A stretch of DNA of 32,194 nt from a bacterium (lineage in GTDB: Bacteria; Verrucomicrobiota; Verrucomicrobiia; Limisphaerales; UBA11358). The position numbers and the translations under genes are program-made. Of this stretch, positions 7,715-16,047 are shown piece after piece. The notes under the pieces are model-generated. The model worked only from the letters and a program-made list of their open reading frames with translations. It was not told the DNA's origin and searched no databases. Within the stretch, counting starts at the first letter, position 1; the number at the start of each line of letters is the position of its first letter. Where the stretch lies: assembly GCA_021780375.1 (NCBI GenBank), contig JAJXYT010000061.1, positions 1 through 32,194 on the forward strand. The letters run 5' to 3'.

Positions 7715-9289
7715 TCAGGCGAATCGCAGATAGTCGAAATCCGCCCGGCCCCCGCTTTTGCCTGCGGTTGAGCTGAGGCCAAAGAGGCCGACTTTCGCGC
7801 CGATCCAATGGCCTTTGGCGGCCGGGAAAGGTTTGCCAATGGAAATGAACGACTGATCCTCCTGACCGTAGCTGAAGTTGCACTGGCCGGCGCCATCCAC
7901 CTCTATTTGCAGTTGGATCGAATCGCCAGAGCAGCCGGTTTCCGCTTCAATCAGTTCCGGGTTGCCGGCAAACGCATGGTGACAGGAGGCTTTGACCAGC
8001 CGAATGCCATTGGCCGTCCGCTCTGCTGCCAGACAGGAATAATCTTCACCCATCATGACCAATCCGGCTTTGTCACCGGGCCTAAGCCCGCTGAAATCCA
8101 GCCGGGTGGCGACCGAGCATGGCGTGGCGGGAAGCTTCTGCAACAGCAGGCTGGGCACAGACCCCAGGTTCATAACCCCGGCAGGCAGCGGAAGGCAGAA
8201 CAAGCGCAGCCAGCCTTTACGCGCGGTGAGCGAGGCCCAGTTGTCCTGATGGTTGGCCTGCCACTGCCACTGGAGTCCGAGTCGGCTGGAGTCAAAGTCG
8301 TCGCTGATTTGGGGGACCCGGATGATCGAATCGCGGCCGGCGGCGGGTTTCTGAAACTGCATGACCGGCGCGCCACCGTTCCCCATCAATGGCCAGCCGT
8401 CTTCCCATTTGACCGGCTGGAGGTGGACGATCCGTCCATAAATGCCGGCGTCCTGGAAGTGCACGAACCACCATTCACCGCCGGGTGTGTCCACCAGTGC
8501 GCCCTGGTGCGGACCGTTGATGGAGGTGTCGCCTCGTTCGAGAACAATTTTGTCCTCGTACGGGCCGTAAATACTGTGTGCGCGCAAAGCCACCTGCCAG
8601 CCGGCGGTCACGCCGCCCGCCGGCGCCAGCAGGTAATACCAGCCGTCCTTTTTCAAAAACTTCGGTCCTTCGAGGGTCGGATGTTTGTCCGGTTCATGAA
8701 AAACAATTTTTCCCTCGCCCAACAACTTTGAACCGTCGGGCGCCATGGGGCAGACCCGCAACTGGTGTTTGATGCCGGCGCGCGAAGCGGCGTACGCGTG
8801 GGCCAGGTACGCCCGGCCGTCGTCATCCCAAAGCGGGCATGGATCGATCAAACCTTTGCCTTGCTGAACCAGATGCGGCTCCGACCATTGGCCGGCGGGA
8901 TCATCGGCGGTGACGAGGTAAATGCCTTCGTCCGGCATCGGAAAGAAAATCCAGAACTTGCCGTGGTGGAAGCGCAGGGATGGCGCCCAGATGCCACACC
9001 CGTGTTGCACCTGGGCATAACGCGCGTGCGGCAGGTTTTTTACGGCGTGGCTGATGAGGGTCCAGTTGACCAGGTCGTTCGAGTGAAGGATGGGCAGGCC
9101 GGGCGTGCAATTGAAACTGGATGCCGTCAGATAAAAATTTTCGCCGACGCGAATCACATCCGGGTCGGAGTAATCGGCGGCGATGACGGGATTGCGATAA
9201 GTGCCATCGCCCTGGTCCGGGATCCACAAACCGCCGTTGGCCCCGCGGCGGTCGGAAGTCTGGTTTAAAATCATGGCGGCGGTGTTCAT
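7715..9289 (-). CDS. Glycoside hydrolase family 43 protein (beta-xylosidase/alpha-L-arabinofuranosidase-like) with C-terminal beta-sandwich domain
   Basis: MNTAAMILNQTSD...GDGTYRNPVIAADYSDPDVIRVGENFYLTASSFNCTPGLPILHSNDLVNW, IDPCPLWDDDGRAYLAHA, LEGPKFLKKDGWYYLLAPAGG: typical GH43 blocks. The start overlaps the MFS stop by ATGA; the track's longer ORF (to 9895) is an out-of-frame extension over the MFS gene. Confidence 0.92.
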   Translation of the reverse strand: MNTAAMILNQTSDRRGANGGLWIPDQGDGTYRNPVIAADYSDPDVIRVGENFYLTASSFNCTPGLPILHSNDLVNWTLISHAVKNLPHARYAQVQHGCGIWAPSLRFHHGKFWIFFPMPDEGIYLVTADDPAGQWSEPHLVQQGKGLIDPCPLWDDDGRAYLAHAYAASRAGIKHQLRVCPMAPDGSKLLGEGKIVFHEPDKHPTLEGPKFLKKDGWYYLLAPAGGVTAGWQVALRAHSIYGPYEDKIVLERGDTSINGPHQGALVDTPGGEWWFVHFQDAGIYGRIVHLQPVKWEDGWPLMGNGGAPVMQFQKPAAGRDSIIRVPQISDDFDSSRLGLQWQWQANHQDNWASLTARKGWLRLFCLPLPAGVMNLGSVPSLLLQKLPATPCSVATRLDFSGLRPGDKAGLVMMGEDYSCLAAERTANGIRLVKASCHHAFAGNPELIEAETGCSGDSIQLQIEVDGAGQCNFSYGQEDQSFISIGKPFPAAKGHWIGAKVGLFGLSSTAGKSGGRADFDYLRFA

Positions 9290-10638
9290 ACGGAACCGGG
9301 AGTGGCGATTTTGGGCAGGAGCAGTTGCAGCGCAATCAGCGAGAGCACATACATCCCTGAAAAATAGGCAAACACGAAGACGTAAGTTCCAGTCTTCTGC
9401 AGGATCACACCGGTCAGTGCATTGACAAAACCTCCGGTGAAATAACAGACGAATCCGCCGAGGCCGATAACGGAACTGATGGCGGCCTTGGGCATGGTAT
9501 CCGAAACCACGCTGAAGAGATTGGCGGACCAGCCTTGATGGGCCGCCCCGGCCAGGCCGACAATCAGTACCGCCAGCAGGACGTTGTCCGCGAACGGCGC
9601 CGAGAACACCGGCACGACCGCCAGCGCACAAACGAGCAAGGACAACTTGCGGGCCGCGTTCAGAGTCCAGCCGCGTCCCAGGAGCGCGCCGGCGAGCCAG
9701 CCCCCGGAAATTCCGCCAACCGCCGTCAATGCGAAAAAGGCGCCGGTCCACAAACCCGTCGCCTGCAGACCCAGGTGAAACCGCTTTTCCAGAAAGTCCG
9801 GGACGAAAAACTGGTAGAAACCCCACGCCGGTCCGGCAAAAATACTGGCCAGTACGTAAGCCCAGACCGCGCGATAGCGAAAAAGGGAAAGCCACGGAAT
9901 CCTGACCGTATTCCCCGCCGTTTGCGGTTGTCCGGCGCGGATCCAGGAAAGTTCCGTCGGGCTCAAGCGCCGGTGCTTTTCCGGTTCCTCATAAAGCAAC
10001 CACCAGGCCGTCACCCAGGCGAAACCGGCGGCGCCGGTCAGATAAAATGTGGTCGGCCAGCCGAAGTGCAGGTAAATCCACGGCACCGCGAGGGGGCAAA
10101 GGACCGCGCCGACATTCGTGCCGGCATTGAACCAACCGGTGGCGTAAGCCCGTTCCCGGATCGGAAACCATTCCGCCACCGTCCGGATCGCGGCGGGAAA
10201 ATTCGCTCCTTCGGCCAGGCCCAGCACCATCCGGGCAAAGACAAATCCGGCCACGGTCATGGGGGTGAGCAACGTCATCCAGACGAATCCCTTTTCTGCA
10301 AACGAAAACCATGGATAATGGGCGTGGAATACGGCGTCTTTCCCGATGAAACTGATTAATCCATGCGCCGCCGCGGCCAGGCTCCAAACCAGCATAAACA
10401 GCGGCAATCCGCGCTTCACCTGCAAGCGATCGATGGCGCGCCCGGCGAGCAAATAACCAAAGGCATAGGCGAAGGAAAAAGCCGCCGCGATGTAGCCATA
10501 ATCCTCCTCCGACCAGCCGAGTTGCGCTTCCAGCGGCTGTTTCAGCATGCCGATAATCAGCCGGTCAATGTAACTGAGGGCCACCAGCGCAAACAGCAGG
10601 CCGCAGATGATCCAGCGGAATCTTCCGGCATTTTTCAT
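9286..10638 (-). CDS. MFS transporter, anion:cation symporter/hexuronate (ExuT)-like
   Basis: 450 aa, multiple hydrophobic helices; RWIICGLLFALVALSYIDRLIIGMLKQPLEAQLGWSEEDYGYIAAAFSFAYAFGYLLAGRAIDR matches the ACS-family N-terminus. Overlaps both neighbouring genes by ATGA. Confidence 0.88.
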   Translation of the reverse strand: MKNAGRFRWIICGLLFALVALSYIDRLIIGMLKQPLEAQLGWSEEDYGYIAAAFSFAYAFGYLLAGRAIDRLQVKRGLPLFMLVWSLAAAAHGLISFIGKDAVFHAHYPWFSFAEKGFVWMTLLTPMTVAGFVFARMVLGLAEGANFPAAIRTVAEWFPIRERAYATGWFNAGTNVGAVLCPLAVPWIYLHFGWPTTFYLTGAAGFAWVTAWWLLYEEPEKHRRLSPTELSWIRAGQPQTAGNTVRIPWLSLFRYRAVWAYVLASIFAGPAWGFYQFFVPDFLEKRFHLGLQATGLWTGAFFALTAVGGISGGWLAGALLGRGWTLNAARKLSLLVCALAVVPVFSAPFADNVLLAVLIVGLAGAAHQGWSANLFSVVSDTMPKAAISSVIGLGGFVCYFTGGFVNALTGVILQKTGTYVFVFAYFSGMYVLSLIALQLLLPKIATPGSV

Positions 10639-12866
10639 GGAACAAGGTCCAGCGAGGAATTTTTCACGCGCACCTGCGTCATCCCCGGACCGGTTTGATT
10701 TTCAATCTGGACATTTTCAAAATAAACATCGTCGGCGTCGGTCAAAAATGCGCCGTTCCGGGCGGTGATGGACACATTTTTCAGCAGGATGTCGCGAATC
10801 GGCATTTCGGGCAATCCTTCCAGGACAATTGCCTTTTGGGCGCCGCGGCAGATGACGTTCTCAATATGAATATCCCGGAATTGTGGCGTGCCTTCGTTAA
10901 CAGGTGGAATGGATTTTGCAATTTCGCGGGAGGACTCGTCCAACGGCGGTTGTCCGCCATAAAACATATTGAAATCAATCGCGGCGCCGGCGATGTCTTT
11001 CATGCGGACATTGGAAATGTGAATTTTTTCAACCACGCCGCCGCGTCCGCGCGTGCTTTTGAACCGCAAACCCACGTCCGTGCCCAGGAACAGGCAATTG
11101 TTGACCCGCACGTTCCGCACGCCGCCGGACATTTCACTGCCGATGGTGAAACCGCCGTGCGCATGGTAAACCGTGCAGCCTTCAATCAGCACGTCTTCCG
11201 TCGGAACCCCGATGCGGCGGCCGGCGGCATCCTTGCCGGACTTCAGGCAAATGCCGTCGTCACCGGCGTCAAACGTGCAATCACGGATGAGGGCGCGCCG
11301 GCACGATTCCAGGTCCAAAGCATCGCTGTTTTGAGCGGCGGGCGAATTGTGAACCTTCACCTTGAGAATCGAAACGTCCTCGCACAACGCCGGATTCAAC
11401 GTCCAGTTCGGCGGGTTTTGAAACGTCACACCTTCGAGCAGCACCTTGCGGCAATTGATGAGGTGCAGCATTTTGGGGCGCAGAAATTGGTGGGCCGGCT
11501 CATAGTCCGGCAGCTTGAACGAACCTTCCTTCCGCAACTGCATGACGAGTCGGGCGCCCGACAGGGCCTGGCGGCTGGGCCACCAGGTGTCGCCCTTCGG
11601 GTCCAGGACGCCTCCTGATTTAACCAGCGCTTTCCAGTCGCCGGCGGTGAGCTTTTCCCGTTTGACCGGCCGCCACGCCTCGCCGCCGCCGTCCAGGATA
11701 CCCGAGCCCGTGATGGCGACGTTCTCCAGGTTCTGGCCGGAAATCGGCGAGGTGGAATCCACTTCCTTTTCTCCTTTCAGGTTAATGACCGTCAGAGGGT
11801 ACAATTTGAAATCGCCGGAGAATTGGACCAGCGCGCCCGTTTCCAGGTGCAGGTTGATGTGGCTGCGCAGTTGGATGGGGCCGGTCAGCCAGAAGCCGGG
11901 CGGAACGTCCAGGGTCCCGCCGCCTTTTTCCGCGAGGGCCGCGATCGCCTTCGCAAAGGCGCCGGTGTTCAGCGTCACCCCGTCGCCCACGCCGCCAAAG
12001 CTGGCAAGGGAAACCTCCTGATCCGGAAAAACCGGCAACGCCGCGTGCCAGGACAATCCGGGGCCGGGGTCCTGAGATTGAAGAGCCGCCTGGGACCGGA
12101 CCGCCGTCAGATTCACGGCGTTTCGAAGTGGTGCGAGGCTGGCGTTTGTGGACTGAAGCAGACTTTGGACGACGAAATAACATTGTTGCCGGGCGCCGGG
12201 CAGGCTGAAATGGGTGGCGTCGTTTTCAAAGGTGTTGGTCGCGGTATTGGCTTGATAAACTTGCGCGCCGGATCTTCCCACCGACTCATAAAACTTGAGC
12301 GAGGCCGGCAGCACATCCAGGACCGGCACGTTCAGGTTCGTTCCCAGTTCGCGCATGGCCTCGGCGTATGGCTGCAGGTCATCCCGTTTGAGCTGGTGCT
12401 CGGACTGGTAATTCCGGCGGGTGGGCGGAGTGAGCAGCACGGGAATGCCGCCCTGGGCGCGCGCCTGATGGATGTAGTTGGACAGATAACTCTTGAAGGT
12501 GGTTTCCGGATCCGTGTAGCGCGCCGGGTCCTTGACCTTGCCGTCATTGTGGCCGAACTGGATGAAATAATAATTGGCGTGCGTGGCCAGGCAGGCCTTC
12601 CATTTCCCCTCCTGGTAAAAACTTTTTGAACTTCGGCCCGATGACGCGAGATCGTCCACGACCACGTTGGTGGTAAAAAAATTGGAAAGCACCTGGCCCC
12701 AGCCGGTCCGCTTCCCATAATCCGCCGGGGGAAAAATTGCGGCGGTTGAGTCGCTGGCAATGGTGATTTTAAGGGGAGCCGCGCTGCCGGGGATAAATGG
12801 CAGCAACACGATCGCCAATAGCAATAATGGGAGGATCCTGAAAGGGTTCGGCTGACGGGATTGCAT
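10635..12866 (-). CDS. CE12-like rhamnogalacturonan acetylesterase (SGNH) fused to a GH28 polygalacturonase
   Basis: Likely start M19 of the track ORF (MQSRQPNPFRILPLLLLAIVLLPFIPGSAA, signal peptide). SGNH blocks ITIASDSTAA, ASSGRSSKSF, QFGHND, DATHFSLPGA; GH28 blocks NSDALDLES, DAGDDGICLKSG, HGGFTIGSE, LRFKS. Confidence 0.92.
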   Translation of the reverse strand: MQSRQPNPFRILPLLLLAIVLLPFIPGSAAPLKITIASDSTAAIFPPADYGKRTGWGQVLSNFFTTNVVVDDLASSGRSSKSFYQEGKWKACLATHANYYFIQFGHNDGKVKDPARYTDPETTFKSYLSNYIHQARAQGGIPVLLTPPTRRNYQSEHQLKRDDLQPYAEAMRELGTNLNVPVLDVLPASLKFYESVGRSGAQVYQANTATNTFENDATHFSLPGARQQCYFVVQSLLQSTNASLAPLRNAVNLTAVRSQAALQSQDPGPGLSWHAALPVFPDQEVSLASFGGVGDGVTLNTGAFAKAIAALAEKGGGTLDVPPGFWLTGPIQLRSHINLHLETGALVQFSGDFKLYPLTVINLKGEKEVDSTSPISGQNLENVAITGSGILDGGGEAWRPVKREKLTAGDWKALVKSGGVLDPKGDTWWPSRQALSGARLVMQLRKEGSFKLPDYEPAHQFLRPKMLHLINCRKVLLEGVTFQNPPNWTLNPALCEDVSILKVKVHNSPAAQNSDALDLESCRRALIRDCTFDAGDDGICLKSGKDAAGRRIGVPTEDVLIEGCTVYHAHGGFTIGSEMSGGVRNVRVNNCLFLGTDVGLRFKSTRGRGGVVEKIHISNVRMKDIAGAAIDFNMFYGGQPPLDESSREIAKSIPPVNEGTPQFRDIHIENVICRGAQKAIVLEGLPEMPIRDILLKNVSITARNGAFLTDADDVYFENVQIENQTGPGMTQVRVKNSSLDLVP

Positions 12867-13062
12867 TTTTAAGGAATTATCCCGGCGGTTTTTGCCAAAG
12901 TAAATCAGTAGTTTCTGCAAGACATTTTGGTTTTTGTGTGTTGGCTAAAATGCGATAAACCGCCCTGCGAATCATCAGTTTTTGGATTTCCCATCCGGAC
13001 CAACCCGCGCCGCGGCGCATTCCAAAGTTGAAAATGGCCGTGCGCCTGATAGGGTGGCGAAA

Positions 13063-14208
13063 ATGCCAAAACGTCAAAAGCGCATCCTGCTGGCGTTGGG
13101 CTGGTACGATTACCGGGTCCATGACGGCATCGCCAAATATGCCCTGGAACGCGGCTGGCATCTGTGCCCGGACACGACCAAGGAGAAAGTGATTCCGTGG
13201 GGCTGGCAAGGGGACGGCATATTGGCCTGGCTGGGAGCCGGCGACGACCTGGCTGACTTTGTGCTCCGCGCCCGCAAGCCGACGGTGGATTTCAGTCTTC
13301 GCCGCCCGCAACTGCCCTTTCCGCGCGTGCTCACCGACCATGCCACCGCGGCGAACCTGGTGGCGGAGCATTTTCTTTCGCGCGGGTTCACGCACTTTAT
13401 GTTTTACAGCGCGGTGGAAAACTGGTCGTTCGATGAAGTCGGAACCGCGTTTATGAACGCCCTCCGGGTGGCCGGACAGGCGTGTCAGTGGATTCGCTGG
13501 CACCGGTCGCCGTCCTTTACCACCGGCCATTTGCAATGGAAAGACAAACGCCGCTGGCTCGCGGCGCAGTTAAAAAAAGCGCCCAAACCGCTGGCGCTGT
13601 TCGCGGCCTCGGACGACCACGCGCTGGAGGTTGTCGAAACCTGCGAAACCGCCGGCCTGGCCGTGCCGGAAGATGTCAGTGTCATCGGCCTGGACAATTC
13701 CCTGCCCGCCGTGGACGCGATGCGCACGCCGATCTCCAGCGTGGACCGGAATCTCGGCGTGCTCGGCTATCAAGGCGCGGCGTTGTTGGATCAATTGATG
13801 CGCGGCAAACCGCCGCCGTCAACGCCGGTTCGCATCCCGCCGATCGGCCTGATCGCGCGCAAAAGCAGCGACCTCGTGGCGGTGAATCATCCCGGCGTCG
13901 CCAGGGGGCTGAGGTTTTTGCTGCAAAATTTTCACCGGCCGGTTGGCGTGGACGACATGGCCCGGGCGGCCGCGATGTCGCGTCGCGGATTTCACCAATC
14001 GTTTCTGGAACACATTGGCCGTCCGCCCGGCCATGAATTGCAGCGCGTTCGCATCGAACACGCTAAAAAGCTGCTGGCGCGCTCGGACCAAAAATTGACC
14101 GTCGTCAGCGAACTGTGCGGCTATCAAAGCGCCAACAGTTTCTGGTTCGCCTTCAAGCAGGCCGTCGGCATGTCGCCGCAGGAATACCGCAAAAAAGCCG
14201 GCGGTTGA
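13063..14208 (+). CDS. XylR-like transcriptional regulator: LacI-type sugar-binding domain plus C-terminal AraC HTH
   Basis: MPKRQKRILLALGWYDYRVHDGIAKYA..., FAASDDHALEVVETCETAGLAVPEDVSVIGLDNS (LacI/GalR-like), and AraC HTH GVDDMARAAAMSRRGFHQSFLEHIGRPPGHELQRVRIEHAKKLLARSDQKLTVVSELCGYQSANSFWFAFKQAVGMSPQEYRK. Confidence 0.92.
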   Translation: MPKRQKRILLALGWYDYRVHDGIAKYALERGWHLCPDTTKEKVIPWGWQGDGILAWLGAGDDLADFVLRARKPTVDFSLRRPQLPFPRVLTDHATAANLVAEHFLSRGFTHFMFYSAVENWSFDEVGTAFMNALRVAGQACQWIRWHRSPSFTTGHLQWKDKRRWLAAQLKKAPKPLALFAASDDHALEVVETCETAGLAVPEDVSVIGLDNSLPAVDAMRTPISSVDRNLGVLGYQGAALLDQLMRGKPPPSTPVRIPPIGLIARKSSDLVAVNHPGVARGLRFLLQNFHRPVGVDDMARAAAMSRRGFHQSFLEHIGRPPGHELQRVRIEHAKKLLARSDQKLTVVSELCGYQSANSFWFAFKQAVGMSPQEYRKKAGG

Positions 14209-14365
14209 TCCGGCAAGGACTTTCCGACCCCGCCTGCCGGGCGGCGTGATCCGCGCCTTCCGATTTTTCTCCCTTCGCTCCGCGGCACGCAGAATTTCCA
14301 GGCTTCTTTACACAAAGTAGGGAGGACGGGGGGCCAAAGGAATGATAGTCTAAAAGCATTCATTT

Positions 14366-14956
14366 ATGTCTTTGGTGACTCACAGTTTAAAGAAGCTCCC
14401 GACCGGACGTATGTTCCCGGTCCCGCGTGGCGGTCGCCGCCAACGGATTCTCACATCCAAGCGAATCTCCTCCGGCCGACGATGGGAGCAAGGTTTCGTG
14501 CGGACCAAGGCCAAGCGGTCCACCATCAAAAATTTCAAATTCCACGTTCCTCACCCGGGGGTCGCCAAAAGCCTGGATTACATTTCAAGGCACTGGCGCA
14601 AGTCCATTGGCGTCATGGACCTGGTGCGGGTGGCGCGGATGTCGCGTCGCGGTTTTTTGAAGGCCTTTCAAAGACACACCGGCGGGACACCCGGACGCCG
14701 GCTGCGCGCCATCCGATTGGAGAACGCGCGCAGGATGTTACGTGGATCCGATGATAAGCTGGGCACGATTGCGTGCGGTTGCGGTTACCGGAGTGTGAAC
14801 AGTTTTATCATCGCTTTCAAGCGGGAGGTTGGCCTGGCCCCGATCCAGTACCGCGAAAGCAACCAGTCCGGGAGGAGATACAAAACCGGGGAAATGGCTT
14901 CACGGCCACGCAGAATTTCAAATCTTTTTTGCAGAAAGCTTAATGGCGATTGTTAG
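14366..14956 (+). CDS. AraC-family HTH protein lacking the sensor domain (truncated paralog of the upstream regulator)
   Basis: [85 protein letters not shown] aligns along its length with the AraC domain of the preceding gene. Confidence 0.82.
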   Translation: MSLVTHSLKKLPTGRMFPVPRGGRRQRILTSKRISSGRRWEQGFVRTKAKRSTIKNFKFHVPHPGVAKSLDYISRHWRKSIGVMDLVRVARMSRRGFLKAFQRHTGGTPGRRLRAIRLENARRMLRGSDDKLGTIACGCGYRSVNSFIIAFKREVGLAPIQYRESNQSGRRYKTGEMASRPRRISNLFCRKLNGDC

Positions 14957-15032
14957 GTTGGTTCGTATAAATTACTCTGAAAGCAAAAGAACCTCAACCC
15001 GCAGCCCGGATGTTCGCCGTCAACATTTTGAT

Positions 15033-15995
15033 ATGAGTCATTTGAATCGAGATACCAGAAGGGGCAGTGAGCCGGTGAGGCGCCGGCCCCAATCCACATC
15101 TGGCGGCGGCTTCACCTTGATCGAATTGCTGGTGGTGATTGCCATCATTGCCATTCTGGCGGCGATGCTGTTACCGGCGTTGGCGGCGGCCAAGTCGAGA
15201 GCTTTGCTGTCGGCTTGCACGAGCAACCTCAGACAGATTGGCATCGGCCTTAGCATTTATGCCGGGGATCACAACGATTTCCTGCCGCAAACCGGCTGGA
15301 AGCAGGGAGGGAATCCCTGGGAAACGTATGAAGCCTGTCGCTACGCCGCCAACAACGAGGACGTGACCACCGGGGTCATCGTCGAAGGGCCTTACGGCTA
15401 TGGCAGTCTTTTCTTTGAGCACTACATTCAGAACCCGAAGGTCTTCTATTGTCCGGCCCTGGACCGCAAGGCGAATAAAACCTATGCGTATGATAATTAT
15501 GCCAAGACGCCTTTGAAGTGGCCGGCGTCACCCGCCACCGGCAACCCGTATGTCCGCTGCGGTTACAATTATTATCCGGAGTCCAGGCAGACGGAAATTG
15601 TCCGTTATGCTGCCAATACCTACAGGCTTCCGGTCTTGCAGTACCAAAAAAGCACCTTCAGCAGCCCCCATGCCGGGGATGCCCCAAACACCATCACCGT
15701 TACGGCGCCGATCAAGTCAGCGAACATCGATCCCAAGAAAGCCCTGTCCACCGACTTGATGCAGCAAATCACAGGTCTGGCCCATCAACTCGCCGGCAAG
15801 CCGGAAGGCGTGAACGTGTTGTTTGGTGATGGCCACGTGAAGTTCCAAACCGTCAGCGGCCATACCGGCACCGGCCAGCCGTTCAACAACGCGTACTGGC
15901 AAAGCAACCCCGCCGGCGGCAGCCAGGATCCCGGCTCCGGCCCCGGTAACAATCCCATTGGCTTTCGCATCATCATGAACGCCTTTCAACCTTGA
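15033..15995 (+). CDS. Type II secretion/prepilin-like protein with N-terminal methylation motif (H-X9-DG type)
   Basis: [34 protein letters not shown] prepilin signal; [25 protein letters not shown]-terminal [15 protein letters not shown] at 15033 is preferred over the upstream start. Confidence 0.9.
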   Translation: MSHLNRDTRRGSEPVRRRPQSTSGGGFTLIELLVVIAIIAILAAMLLPALAAAKSRALLSACTSNLRQIGIGLSIYAGDHNDFLPQTGWKQGGNPWETYEACRYAANNEDVTTGVIVEGPYGYGSLFFEHYIQNPKVFYCPALDRKANKTYAYDNYAKTPLKWPASPATGNPYVRCGYNYYPESRQTEIVRYAANTYRLPVLQYQKSTFSSPHAGDAPNTITVTAPIKSANIDPKKALSTDLMQQITGLAHQLAGKPEGVNVLFGDGHVKFQTVSGHTGTGQPFNNAYWQSNPAGGSQDPGSGPGNNPIGFRIIMNAFQP

Positions 15996-16047
15996 CAATG
16001 TTGACTTTCTCACAGTCACCGAACTAACACCTCACCCATTAAACACC

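Noticed and set aside
9290-9895. N-terminal extension of the GH43 ORF up to 9895
   Set aside because: It overlaps the MFS gene in another frame; the ATGA start at 9289 is the natural start.
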